Shown: positions 18,116 to 26,636 of the stretch, one piece after another
Layout of the letters: every line of letters begins with the position of its first letter
How positions within the stretch are numbered: the first letter of the stretch is position 1
DNA from: Candidatus Fermentibacterota bacterium
Lineage (GTDB): Bacteria; JAFGKV01
Direction: 5' to 3'
Length of the DNA stretch: 64,000 nt
Assembly (NCBI GenBank): GCA_030620115.1
Contig: JAUXFG010000001.1
Coordinates: 12,350-76,349, forward strand
The notes under the pieces: model-generated
Told to the model about the DNA's origin: nothing
Databases searched by the model: none
The model's input: the letters and a program-made list of their open reading frames with translations, nothing else
Position numbers and translations under genes: made by a program

Positions 18116-19197
18116 GGATCTTGCGTAACGATTGGATGGATGTGATCTCCGCCGCCAGCCTCGGGCTCAGGGTGAGGAAGTGGGCAGTGGCGCTACCGGG
18201 TGTGGCGGCCGGATTCGTCTGGTGGGGAGTGTTTGGCTATGTCGCCCTCCTCGTTCAGGGATGGTCGTTTGCGCAGATCTGGCGTGTCTTCGGTCCCCTA
18301 CCATGGATGACAAAAATGACGCTGGGAGGTCCAATCGGAACGCTGTTGTGGCTAGTGGCGGACATAGGTTCCGTGGCTGCCTGGCTTCTGGCTTCGGCCG
18401 CCATCGCGAAGATTACCTACGAGCAGCTCAAGGGCAATGAGTTCGTGAGCTGGACGGAAGCATGGACATTCTCATTGTCGCGGTGGAAAGCGCTGATCCT
18501 TACCCCCTTCACGCTGCTGGTGGGTGCAGGCCTTGCCCTGTTCTTTCTTTGGATCATATCTCTACTGGTGGGGGCGTGGCAACCGTTGGCGGGGATACTC
18601 TTCGTGTTCGCCTTGCCTGCCGCCGCAGCGCTTCTCTATATCTGTATGCTCAGTTGCCTGGCGGTTGTCATGGGGCCTGCAGTGGTTGCCAGCAGCAACA
18701 GCCTTACCCTCGAGACACTCTTCGAGATTCTCAGTCTCCATGCGAGTCAGGGGCGAAGGAGTTGGTTCTATTCGTTGCTCTCCGGCCTTCTGGCCTCGAT
18801 TCATACCGCTGCTCTGGGACTGTTCCTCGCAGTGGCGTCGTTGTTTTCGACTTGGGTCTTGGATCTGGGGCATGGGGGTATGGTGGGCCGCATGTTCAAA
18901 GCCGCGTCGGCCTGCACACCGCGGATCGCTGCGGCGATCAACGGGGTGCCGGGGTTCTTCGAATCAGTGACTCATGCAGGAGGAGTGGGCTCCCGTGTGC
19001 CTCAGAGTTATGCGCTGCTTGCAGAACCTATCTCGTTGGGCACGGGTCTTTTGGCATTCTGGTTGCTCGTCTTGTTTTTTCTGTTAGGAGCACAGTTTGT
19101 CACGACATACACTACATGCAGTACCACTTCATACATCGTACTCAGGCAGCTGAAGGATGAACAGAACTTGCTTGAGGAAGATCTCGGGGATGAGTAG
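18112..19197 (+). CDS. Unknown polytopic membrane protein in the recN operon
   Basis: A 361-residue protein with a GTG start placed perfectly after AAGGAGG inside recN. About six membrane segments are seen, at roughly residues 27-50, 80-105, 130-160, 165-195, 225-250 and 315-340, with a charged tail. I do not recognise a named family and see no catalytic motif. Translational coupling to recN argues it is a real, conserved partner of this group. It could be a stress- or envelope-related integral protein; no function is claimed. Confidence 0.75.
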   Translation: MRILRNDWMDVISAASLGLRVRKWAVALPGVAAGFVWWGVFGYVALLVQGWSFAQIWRVFGPLPWMTKMTLGGPIGTLLWLVADIGSVAAWLLASAAIAKITYEQLKGNEFVSWTEAWTFSLSRWKALILTPFTLLVGAGLALFFLWIISLLVGAWQPLAGILFVFALPAAAALLYICMLSCLAVVMGPAVVASSNSLTLETLFEILSLHASQGRRSWFYSLLSGLLASIHTAALGLFLAVASLFSTWVLDLGHGGMVGRMFKAASACTPRIAAAINGVPGFFESVTHAGGVGSRVPQSYALLAEPISLGTGLLAFWLLVLFFLLGAQFVTTYTTCSTTSYIVLRQLKDEQNLLEEDLGDE

Positions 19198-19230
19198 CAT
19201 CACGTTTCCTTGAGAGCCGAGGCGAGTGCC

Positions 19231-19737
19231 ATGTACTATCTGGTCGATGGTTCCAACCTGCTGGGCGCCATGAACGAGCTTGGTTCTCGCGGTGCGGAGA
19301 TATCACTTCTTGCGAGAATCGACCGTTTCTGCCAGGCGCGACGGCATCGTGCACTGGTGGCGTTCGATGGCATGGAGAATCATGAGCCAGGAAGGAAGTT
19401 CGGTTTCGGAGCACGTGTCACCGTCTGTATTGCTCCGGGACGAGGGGGGAAGGACCGCGCCGACCGTCTACTCTTGGCTCGATTGAAGGAGCGGAAAGAC
19501 ACCCAGGGAGTCTGCCTTATTTCCAGTGATCGTGTTCTTGCGGCTCTCGTCCGCGTCACGGGGGCAGAGGTGATGGGGAGCCGGGAATTCGCCGATATGC
19601 TTCAGCAAAGGCTCGCCAGAGCTACTGATGATTCTGAAAAAGAACACGCCATACGAGGAATCGACAATTCGGAGTTCCGCCGTTTGTGGGGCTCTTCCGC
19701 GCCGGATAGATCCAGGGACCAGGGCGTGGGGGACTGA
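19231..19737 (+). CDS. NYN-domain (YacP/Rae1-like) ribonuclease
   Basis: A 168-residue protein. MYYLVDGSNLLGAM opens a PIN-like fold with its first acidic residue, LVAFDGME gives the second, GGKDRADRLLLARLKE the third, and LISSDRVLAALVR the fourth. This matches NYN/YacP nucleases such as ribosome-associated Rae1. The ATG at 19231 removes a seven-residue extension from a TTG at 19210. The C-terminal 45 residues are polar and probably disordered. The RsbW-like gene starts five bases later. Confidence 0.75.
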   Translation: MYYLVDGSNLLGAMNELGSRGAEISLLARIDRFCQARRHRALVAFDGMENHEPGRKFGFGARVTVCIAPGRGGKDRADRLLLARLKERKDTQGVCLISSDRVLAALVRVTGAEVMGSREFADMLQQRLARATDDSEKEHAIRGIDNSEFRRLWGSSAPDRSRDQGVGD

Positions 19738-19742
19738 TTGCC

Positions 19743-20237
19743 TTGGCTTGTCTTTACGAGAAAAAAGAGAAGCCTCAAACAGGTGGGTCTGCGAGCCACC
19801 CCGAAGACTCAGTGGCCATGGTCGTGGAACTCACCTTTGGTGCAGTGCGCATGGCGGCCTCTGCAGTGCGAGGCATCGCCGAACTGATGCTGGATCAAGA
19901 ACAAGGTCAGCAGCTGGAAGTCGTGGTCGCCGAGGTAGGGAACAACATCATCCTGCACGGCATGGGAGACATGCAGAACCCGCCTGGTCATACATTCACC
20001 ATCACGGTGACAGGCCGAGATGGGAAGCTCACCTTGATCTTCGAAGACGAGGGCCCCCCATTTGACCTGGCAGCAGCCCGGCCTGGGACGCCGGAAGAGA
20101 GTGTTGCGCAGGGAGGAGGCGGCCTTGGGATTTTCATCGTTCGACAGGTGATGGACGAGTTGTCCTACACAAGGAAGGGCACGAGAAACAGGCTGACGTT
20201 GGTGAAGTATGGGGCGCCGGCGGAAGATGCTTCATAG
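19743..20237 (+). CDS. RsbW/SpoIIAB-like ATP-binding protein
   Basis: A 164-residue GHKL-fold protein. EVVVAEVGNNIILHGMG is the N box, LIFEDEGPPFDL the G1 box, and GGGGLGIFIVRQVMDELSY the G2 box. Such proteins are anti-sigma factors or serine kinases that bind STAS-domain antagonists. No sigma factor, STAS or PP2C partner is in the window. The start is either TTG at 19743 or ATG at 19818, the latter just before the conserved fold. Confidence 0.75.
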   Translation: MACLYEKKEKPQTGGSASHPEDSVAMVVELTFGAVRMAASAVRGIAELMLDQEQGQQLEVVVAEVGNNIILHGMGDMQNPPGHTFTITVTGRDGKLTLIFEDEGPPFDLAAARPGTPEESVAQGGGGLGIFIVRQVMDELSYTRKGTRNRLTLVKYGAPAEDAS

Positions 20238-20250
20238 GCCCCACGAAGGG

Positions 20251-20420
20251 TATAGGCTTCTTCCGAGACTATGCTCGGAAGAAGAAACGTCGAACATCCA
20301 ACATTCAACGTCCAACATCGAAGTAGGAGCCTGGATTGGATCCGTCGGCTGGGGGATAGGTTTCTTTCGAGACTACGTATGGAAAAAAAACGTCGAAGAT
20401 CGAACGCCGAAGTGGGGCGC
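20251..20420. repeat. Two direct copies of a hairpin repeat
   Basis: Copy one at 20251-20311 starts with CTTCTTCCGAG (20257-20267) pairing perfectly with CTCGGAAGAAG (20274-20284), then runs of AACATCCAACATTCAACG type. Copy two at about 20353-20420 repeats the same order with decay (GTTTCTTTCGAGACTACG, then GTCGAAGATCGAACGCCGAA). Related words recur at 51361-51392. No coding role is seen, and no T-tract follows the stem. Confidence 0.6.
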
Positions 20421-20492
20421 TTCCTTCATCCGTCCTCAGTCATCACTCTATCCCCGCCACTGCGGGGTTGGTGAACTCGCACTACCAATCGT

Positions 20493-21299
20493 CTAATCTA
20501 CTGTATCGTTTCCCAAGATGGCATTTGCGATGCGCCTGATGGAAAAGGTTTTTATGCGGCGAGGGGAAGGGACAAGCAGGCGGATATCTTCTCCTCTGAG
20601 GATCATGCGAGGAAGCGTCTCAGAGATCACATGGAAGTACTCCTCACCCCCCAGCTTGACAACCTTTTTCACAGCGTCCTTCCAAAGACGGACCCTTGAG
20701 GAGGGACCATGCAGGTCAGAGCCGAGAAGGTGAACCAGATGATTCCTTATCAGCAGTTCAGCGAATCTCTGGACATCAGAGCCATGCAGCCCAAAAAGGC
20801 TGGCGATGTCGAGCTGAGCGAGGATGCCTTTGCAGTACCACGATCGGATCTCCTCAGTATCTCTGTGGAGCAGGTAGTATCGCGCTGGATGGGCCACAAT
20901 AGGAGTTATGCCTGATTCAACCATGTGTTCGAGTACGCTCATGGAGAACCATGGAATCTCATGCAGAGGAAACTCTACGAGAGCGTATGTGTGCTGATCC
21001 GCGATGGTGAGAAGATCGCCCTTGAGGAGTCGTTCGGTCATTCCTTGGTGAACCATGATTTCGCATCCGGGAATGAGCCGTATCACGATTCCCGCATCAT
21101 CCAATGTCTGCTGGAGATCCCTGGTCGCAGAGAGCAGCATGTCAGGCGTGAGCTCATAGTGCCCCGGAAGGTAATGGGAGCTTGCGACCAGCGTCTGGAT
21201 ACCTTGCTCAACAAGTGCCCTGGCCGCCTGGAGGGCCTCTTCTGTGGTGGCACACCCGTCATCCATACCGGGAAGAATATGAGAATGGAAGTCTATCAC
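20493..21299 (-). CDS. CpsB/YwqE-like PHP tyrosine phosphatase
   Basis: A 268-residue PHP-fold metalloenzyme. DFHSHILPGMDDG is the N-terminal metal motif, followed by ASSHYLPGHYEL, VAHPARYY and LLGSDLHGPSSR. These are the signatures of the manganese-dependent phosphatases CpsB and YwqE that act on tyrosine kinases controlling capsule export. No kinase is present here. The start is GTG at 21299 with a GGAG site. The gene is alone between repeat-rich spacers. Confidence 0.85.
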   Translation of the reverse strand: MIDFHSHILPGMDDGCATTEEALQAARALVEQGIQTLVASSHYLPGHYELTPDMLLSATRDLQQTLDDAGIVIRLIPGCEIMVHQGMTERLLKGDLLTIADQHTYALVEFPLHEIPWFSMSVLEHMVESGITPIVAHPARYYLLHRDTEEIRSWYCKGILAQLDIASLFGLHGSDVQRFAELLIRNHLVHLLGSDLHGPSSRVRLWKDAVKKVVKLGGEEYFHVISETLPRMILRGEDIRLLVPSPRRIKTFSIRRIANAILGNDTVD

Positions 21300-21441
21300 C
21301 TGCTGCTCCAGAAGGGGCCTACGAAAAATCCAAACAAGTAAGAGCGCGCCTGTGGGTGGTCAACCTGGACAGGAATTGCGAATGAGGAATGTGAAATCTG
21401 ATAATCTGGAATCTGCAATCTGGAATCTGGGGAAAGGGGAG

Positions 21442-21542
21442 AGATTCTTCGCTCCTGTCGGTCGCTCAGAATGACAGGGGTGTGGTACGAACAGATGTGG
21501 CACTGTGTGTCATTCTGAGGAAGCGGAGCGACCGAAGAATCT
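21442..21542. repeat. 101-bp palindromic element, copy 1
   Basis: A 35-base arm starting AGATTCTTC and ending AATGACA is followed by a spacer and an inverted arm 21508-21542. The full copies at 51217-51317 and 53482-53582 are also exactly 101 bases. The flanks carry short repeats of AATCTGGAATCTG type. Confidence 0.85.
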
Positions 21543-21565
21543 GGGTGGGGGGAAGGCGGGAATTG

Positions 21566-21640
21566 AGGAATGCGGGAAGCTCGTGAGCTATTGAGCCCTT
21601 CGACTTTGCTCAGGACAGGCTGATAAGCTGTTGAGCGGGG
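21566..21640. repeat. Dispersed repeat with CTCAGGACAGGCTGATAAG
   Basis: About 75 bases shared, in opposite orientation, with 44511-44587. Key words are TATTGAGCCCTTCGACTTTG and CTCAGGACAGGCTGATAAG. Its translated form is a common spurious peptide in environmental genomes. Confidence 0.75.
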
Positions 21641-21731
21641 ATGGGAAGGGAAGATTGCTGGAATGGATTGGGATTCTTTGGCACATAAGACGTCATCCGC
21701 CAAAAAATTGTAACATTCCCGATGCGTCAGA

Positions 21732-22991
21732 TTACCCCTCCTTGGCCGCATATTCCTCGTACATCCAGCGATGCCCGTGCAGAGCCCTCAGTGCTTGCTT
21801 CGCATATATATTGTAGGGCTCGTCGATGAGTATTCTCCGAAAGACTTGTTCGATTGTCTTTTTCTTGCCCGATCTGCGGCCGATCTCGGCCAAGATCTCG
21901 TAGACCCTCCATTGGCGCTTATTCACCGCCAGGAATCGTGTGGCGATCTCCTCTGCCTTGTACATGTTGCCGCCTTCATAGTACATGGTCATTACCCGTA
22001 TCCACAGTTCCCAGTGGCTCTCCCAGTATTCCGCGAGCTGCTCATACTCTCGTGCCGCCTCCAACATCATCCCCCGCCCCTCATACCCCATCCCTGCTTG
22101 GAGATGACCCACATTGAAGATCTGCTCCCGGTGTTCGGGTTTCATGAAACAGAGAGCCGACAGCAGGAGGGACGCCGCCAGAAGTACTCCGGCGCCCTTG
22201 AGAATTACCCGTTCCCTTCTGCGGACCATTCCATGGGCTGCGATGGCTGCCACGGCAGTCAGGGAAAAGGCAAAAAAGACCTCCCCGACCTCATCGTCTG
22301 TTGCGGTAATCGGTGCACTCATGAGCCAGGCCCCCACTGCGAAGCCGGTGGCTGCACCAAAGCTGGGAACCGGAATGCCGAGTCGATAGAGAAGGCGCCC
22401 CAGGGGCTTGATGGCCCACGCGAGCAGAGGGACACCGACACCATAGATGAGCATGAAAAGGGCGCCCATGCGCCGTGGTTGCATCCACGGAGAAGAAATA
22501 TTGTGGAGTGTTACCTCCATCTGTACGTTTCGTTGGAGAAAGTACTCGGGGGGGGTGAAGCCGAAGATCCGTTGTCCCCAACTGATTTCTTCCCCGGCTA
22601 CGAAGAAGCTGAAAGCCGCCATGGCGCCGCAAAAGAGCATCCCAAGCCATTGGCGTTTCCGGGAGCGCCGGAAAGAGCTTCTCCCCCATAACAAGGCGCC
22701 CCACATGAGCGTCAGGAAGCCAAACCATTCCGGTGGCGTATCCTCCATGAGCATATAACCATAGAGGGCAGGGAAGAAGAAGAGGAGTCCGCCGAACATG
22801 AGCACCAGGAGGCCGTTGACCAGAAGCTCGGGCCTTCCGAAGCGCCGGGTATCATATGATTGGTTTCCTGTGGCGAGTTGCGAAGATTCCACCCGGTCAG
22901 GCTCCTGAGACAAGAGATGTAGAGCTTTTCCCCTTCGATGCCCCCAACTTACACGAAAGCCGTGAATTGGGAAGATCCATCCATGGCACAC
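21732..22991 (-). CDS. Membrane protein with TPR-like C-terminus (GEEISWGQR family)
   Basis: A 419-residue protein. After a hydrophilic first 55 residues come about seven membrane segments between residues 57 and 280; the fourth region carries FVAGEEISWGQRIFGF, a motif I associate with a family of uncharacterised bacterial membrane proteins. Residues from about 300 form TPR-like helices (AAREYEQLAEYWESHWELW). Function unknown. The true start may be later than 22991 because the N-terminal part is poor in conserved features. It lies between two repeat-rich spacers. Confidence 0.7.
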   Translation of the reverse strand: MCHGWIFPIHGFRVSWGHRRGKALHLLSQEPDRVESSQLATGNQSYDTRRFGRPELLVNGLLVLMFGGLLFFFPALYGYMLMEDTPPEWFGFLTLMWGALLWGRSSFRRSRKRQWLGMLFCGAMAAFSFFVAGEEISWGQRIFGFTPPEYFLQRNVQMEVTLHNISSPWMQPRRMGALFMLIYGVGVPLLAWAIKPLGRLLYRLGIPVPSFGAATGFAVGAWLMSAPITATDDEVGEVFFAFSLTAVAAIAAHGMVRRRERVILKGAGVLLAASLLLSALCFMKPEHREQIFNVGHLQAGMGYEGRGMMLEAAREYEQLAEYWESHWELWIRVMTMYYEGGNMYKAEEIATRFLAVNKRQWRVYEILAEIGRRSGKKKTIEQVFRRILIDEPYNIYAKQALRALHGHRWMYEEYAAKEG

Positions 22992-23081
22992 GGCGGGGCT
23001 GAAGCTGATACTGTGTGAGAAGGGCCTCGATCGGAGCGATTGCGGCGAAGGGCAGAATTTGCGTATGTTGCCCGCTCAGCG

Positions 23082-23229
23082 TTAGCCCGGACTTCTCACC
23101 GGCTTTCGTCGCGAAACCGTCGAGATGGTTCTGGCTGCGAGGCTTGCGACTGAGGACCCCGCAGGCGTATCCACTGTCCCGCGTCGGACGCGGGACTGCA
23201 GCCGAAAGCTGGTGAGAAGTTCGGGTTAG
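23082..23229. repeat. Stop-codon-edge repeat pair, upstream inverted arm
   Basis: Begins TTAGCCCGGACTTCTCACC and ends with the inverted form GGTGAGAAGTTCGGGTTAG, so it is an inverted repeat itself. It includes a perfect GTCCCGCGTC/GACGCGGGAC hairpin. Bases 23141-23229 are the reverse complement of 24360-24448 with two differences. The ribosome site of the SGNH gene begins at its right edge. Confidence 0.9.
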
Positions 23230-23238
23230 GAGGAATCA

Positions 23239-24363
23239 GTGAGCACACGCCGCGCAAGAATTGCCATCAAGAACCTCTGTTTCTCGATACTGCCTGCGCT
23301 TGTTCTTTTCGTGGGAGCGGAGGTGGCTCTTCGGCTTATTGCGCCTTTTTGGATGGAGTGTGTGCGGACCAGAGCTTGCCCGGCACATGATCACAGGCCT
23401 CTGAATCTTACCGAACAGGGACACAATTTCAGTCTCGAGACGCATGAACCATTGTTCGTATACCATCCACGATTTTTCTGGTGGCCACGATCATATGTGC
23501 AAGGGACGTTCTGGTCGACGCCGGATGTGAAGACCAACAGGTTCGGGCTGCGAGATGATGAGGTCGACATGTCTCCCGGGAGGAGGAACATCCTGTTCGT
23601 TGGTGATTCGGTGGTGTGGGGTAGCCTGGTCTATCAGGAGGACCGATTCACGGAGAAGACGCACGCCATTCTTCAAAGCCAGCCTGAGTTCAGGGACGTC
23701 CAACTCATCAATGCAGGAGTTCTCGGCTTCTCCACCTTTCAGGTACGCACCTACCTCAAGGAAGAGGGGCTGGACCGATTCAAGCCTGAGGTTGTGGTCA
23801 TTTGCGCGGGGATAAACGACAACTGGCCGTTCTCCATGTGCGACCGGGAGATCTATGCTCGTAATATGCGACTTGGCAACAGACTGAGGCGGTGGTGCAT
23901 GCGGTCGGACCTCTTTCTATTGCTCGACAGGTACGTCAATGAGCTGGCGTTGTGGGCGCGAACCGGGGAGAACCCTCAAGGATTCACATTCCTGTTCCGG
24001 GAATCGTCAGGGAAGAAGACGGTTCTTCGGAATCAACCCCATCAGACCGAGCAGAACTTGAGGGAGGCCGGCGCACTGATCGAAGCGTCGGGAGCCCGGG
24101 TCGTCATCGTGTTGGAGGACATACGCGCCCGACAACCCGGAGGTTTCGCTACGCGAAGCTTCAAGGCCGCAAGATCGAGGATCAGGCAGCTTGCCGCGCA
24201 TGCGGGGTGGCCGGTCATCGAAATCGCCAAGCTCGGTCAACCCCCGATCGAGATGAAGGTGAATGACTATCTCATTGATTTTTGTCATTTACACCCGAGA
24301 GGGCACGAAGTGGTGGGGAGATGGCTGGCGGATGTGTTGACGGGAATGCTGCAAGAAGACTAA
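23239..24363 (+). CDS. SGNH/GDSL hydrolase, repeat-flanked copy
   Basis: A 374-residue protein with an N-terminal membrane anchor (residues 12-32). FVGDSVVWG carries the catalytic serine, CAGINDNW the block-III asparagine, and DFCHLHPRGH the Asp-His pair. The family includes esterases and O-acyltransferases acting on cell-surface carbohydrates. GTG start after AGGAGG. It is a close paralog of the gene at 26531-27778. It is enclosed by inverted repeats of 89 bases; the TAA stop is the first triplet of the downstream arm. Confidence 0.85.
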   Translation: MSTRRARIAIKNLCFSILPALVLFVGAEVALRLIAPFWMECVRTRACPAHDHRPLNLTEQGHNFSLETHEPLFVYHPRFFWWPRSYVQGTFWSTPDVKTNRFGLRDDEVDMSPGRRNILFVGDSVVWGSLVYQEDRFTEKTHAILQSQPEFRDVQLINAGVLGFSTFQVRTYLKEEGLDRFKPEVVVICAGINDNWPFSMCDREIYARNMRLGNRLRRWCMRSDLFLLLDRYVNELALWARTGENPQGFTFLFRESSGKKTVLRNQPHQTEQNLREAGALIEASGARVVIVLEDIRARQPGGFATRSFKAARSRIRQLAAHAGWPVIEIAKLGQPPIEMKVNDYLIDFCHLHPRGHEVVGRWLADVLTGMLQED

Positions 24364-24451
24364 CCCGAACTTCTCACCAGTTTTTGGCTGCAGTCCCGCG
24401 TCCGACGCGGGACAGTGGATACGCCTGCGGGGTCCTCAGTCGCAAGCCGAG
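24361..24451. repeat. Stop-codon-edge repeat, downstream inverted arm
   Basis: TAACCCGAACTTCTCACCAG and following bases to the GTCCTCAGTCGCAAGCC word. With 23141-23229 it forms an inverted pair having two differences in 89 bases. Confidence 0.9.
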
Positions 24452-24655
24452 CCCGGACCTCTCACCAGCTTCCTACCCCGCTGGAAGCGGGGCCGATATG
24501 GCTCTGTCTGCTGCGTTACGCTCCGTCAGCTTCCTCGATCCCGCGTCGGCCGCGGGACAGAGGATACGCCTGCGGGAGCCTCGGTCGCAAGCCTTGCAGC
24601 CACAACCATTTCTTCTGTCTCGCCACGGAAGCCGGCGAGAAGTCCGAGCTAACAT
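24452..24655. repeat. Stop-codon-edge repeat, composite copy
   Basis: Starts CCCGGACCTCTCACCAG and ends GGCGAGAAGTCCGAGCT, so the termini are inverted. The CCCGCGTCGGCCGCGGG hairpin and the word GATACGCCTGCGGGAGCC lie within. Confidence 0.75.
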
Positions 24656-24663
24656 TCAGAACC

Positions 24664-24707
24664 ATTTCGGCCGTTTCGCTTCGAAAGCCGGTGAGAAGTC
24701 CGGCTTA
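24664..24707. repeat. Stop-codon-edge repeat, single arm at the GT-C gene end
   Basis: Ends GGTGAGAAGTCCGGCTTA on the plus strand, which on the minus strand begins TAAGCCGGACTTCTCACC. That TAA is the stop of the GT-C gene at 24705. Confidence 0.8.
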
Positions 24708-26636
24708 TCGAAGCTCCGGGCGAAGCAAGAGCACCTGAATGTCGTGCTGGGCATCCTGGTACCCCACCTCAAGCTCTTCCCCTCTCATCATATCAAGACC
24801 TTTGCACACCCCCGGTTCACACCGTCTGAAGAGCTCATCAACATAGATGGCCTTGACATCTCTTGTCAGAAGCCACCCGAGCAGGTCGCGGCGCGATGTG
24901 AGTTTGCGGGGTTCGGGAAATATGGGGATATAATCCAAGCGTGCCATGATCACGGGAGCCGGAGAGTAGGAAGCCACATTCGAACCTGCAGGGAGATGGC
25001 TGGCCAAGAAGAGAGCCGCCTGCTCGTTGGGAGCTGTGCCCAGCTCCGGGATGGAAGGGATGGAGCAGCGAGCTGGGCGGCAGAATAGGCTTTGGAGGGT
25101 AAGCAGGAATACTATGCCATAGGAGCCAATCGAGGTTCTGACTGAGTGTCTCAACGTGCCCCCATACCGATCCGATAGAATCCATATGATCGACAAGCCA
25201 AGCAGGAAGACCACGGCCGGGGCGAGCAGGCGCTTATTGACAGTGCCGAGTGCATAGATGATCAGTCCGAGCATTACGGCGCATGCTATTACCCGCTCTC
25301 GTCTCTGGTTTATTGTGGCGAATAGCGCGGCCGAACCAATGGCAGCAAGCACAAATACGATGGCGCAAGGCAGAAGGAAGTACCCCTCCCTGAAGAAGGT
25401 CACCAGGTAGGCCAGGAGATGCAAGGGCCACGCGAGCATGATGAGGAGAACGGACCATGCCCGTCTTCTGGCGAGTGCGACGATTCCGCGGACTGCGAGC
25501 AGGAGGAGCAGCGCGCCTGTTCCGTGGAGCCCCTTGCCATAGGCCACGAAAGCTTGAGCCGGCATCTGGAGGATTACATGAGTGATACGTTGAAGAAACG
25601 CCCTTGGATTCCTCCGGATGGCCTTGAGTACGGAATAGTTGTTATCCTCAGGCGTACCATAGAGATCCCGCGCCAAGGCATATCCCTCTACATAGGGATT
25701 CTCCGCCTCGCAGAGAGGACCATAAGCGACCCCTTGGCCTTGCTCAAACGCGTCGTAGAGTCTACGCTTGGTACCAACCTCGAACTCTCCCGAAAGCAAC
25801 CCGACGAGCGCGATATATCCCCCAACTATCACGGCGAATGGCGCCACGCATGCGGCGACTGATCCGAGCGTTTTCCCCCGTGCGCCATGCAGGAGAATCA
25901 CAAGTATCAGTGCGGTGATGAAGAGAAGCAGCCCGTCATTCCGACAAAGTGCCGCCATGGAGATGAATACCGCGCAGATAACGAGGTGTTTCCTCAAGCC
26001 GGTGGCGGAGAACCTCAGAAACTGCCAGAGCGCAAAGGCGGAGAGAGCCGCGAAGAGCGCATCGCTGGAGTTATCCAGGATGCTCAAGAGACTGGGCGTT
26101 ACCAAAAGAAGGAGCAAAGGCATGAGGGGCGATACGATGTGCTTGAGTTCGCGGCTGATGACGTAGGTGCCAAACCAAAGGAAGATGAAGATGATGATGC
26201 GGCCAAGCGCATAGGCATGCATGAGCCAGAATGGCGATTCTTGAAAAGGGATGATCGCCAGCGCCCAGAACGCGGCGACAAGCGGGTTGGATGCGTAGGT
26301 GGGGAATTCCCCGTGGAGCAGCAGCCGGCCATTGTTGAGATAGTAGGCTTCATCGAACGACCAGATGTCGGTCAGAGTGGGAAAGAAAGCGCGGAAGGTG
26401 AGAGCAAAACCTAAGGCGATGAGCAGAGCGACGCATATGGGTGGGCAGTCCCCGGGGATGAAAACATTCGATTTCCCCGGCGTTTGGCTATCGGGGATCC
26501 TACTTGATGTTCGCGTCTTGTTAGGCAAATCTATGGCCTCGCGACAGGGCTCCCTGCCATGGAAACGGGGAGCTCCGGATCTTGTCCGTGGCGAACAGGC
26601 GTCCGAGCCAACTGGGCAACCCCGAGATCTTTCCAC
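24705..26636 (-). CDS. GT-C fold membrane glycosyltransferase-like protein
   Basis: Up to 643 residues with about eleven membrane segments from residue 67 to 500 and a periplasmic C-terminal domain. The loop after the first segment has DIWSFDEAYYLNNGR, the acidic pair typical of GT39/ArnT-like GT-C enzymes, which transfer sugars from lipid carriers at the outer face of the membrane. The ATG at 26636 lies within the end of the upstream SGNH gene; a TTG at 26528, just after that gene's stop, is an alternative. It is probably co-transcribed with the two SGNH genes. Confidence 0.75.
   Translation of the reverse strand: MERSRGCPVGSDACSPRTRSGAPRFHGREPCREAIDLPNKTRTSSRIPDSQTPGKSNVFIPGDCPPICVALLIALGFALTFRAFFPTLTDIWSFDEAYYLNNGRLLLHGEFPTYASNPLVAAFWALAIIPFQESPFWLMHAYALGRIIIFIFLWFGTYVISRELKHIVSPLMPLLLLLVTPSLLSILDNSSDALFAALSAFALWQFLRFSATGLRKHLVICAVFISMAALCRNDGLLLFITALILVILLHGARGKTLGSVAACVAPFAVIVGGYIALVGLLSGEFEVGTKRRLYDAFEQGQGVAYGPLCEAENPYVEGYALARDLYGTPEDNNYSVLKAIRRNPRAFLQRITHVILQMPAQAFVAYGKGLHGTGALLLLLAVRGIVALARRRAWSVLLIMLAWPLHLLAYLVTFFREGYFLLPCAIVFVLAAIGSAALFATINQRRERVIACAVMLGLIIYALGTVNKRLLAPAVVFLLGLSIIWILSDRYGGTLRHSVRTSIGSYGIVFLLTLQSLFCRPARCSIPSIPELGTAPNEQAALFLASHLPAGSNVASYSPAPVIMARLDYIPIFPEPRKLTSRRDLLGWLLTRDVKAIYVDELFRRCEPGVCKGLDMMRGEELEVGYQDAQHDIQVLLLRPELR

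Noticed and set aside
21296-21751. Open frame of 151 codons on the minus strand
   Set aside because: It reads through the 101-bp palindromic element and the dispersed repeat; the peptide is the known kind of repeat-derived false protein.
23239-24363. SGNH gene considered as an insertion-sequence transposase
   Set aside because: The GDS, GxND and DxxH motifs show a hydrolase fold; it lacks DDE or HUH residues, so the inverted arms are not explained by a self-encoded transposase.
24282-25088. Plus-strand frame of 268 codons after the SGNH gene
   Set aside because: It covers the repeat cluster and the antisense of the GT-C gene and has no recognisable domain.
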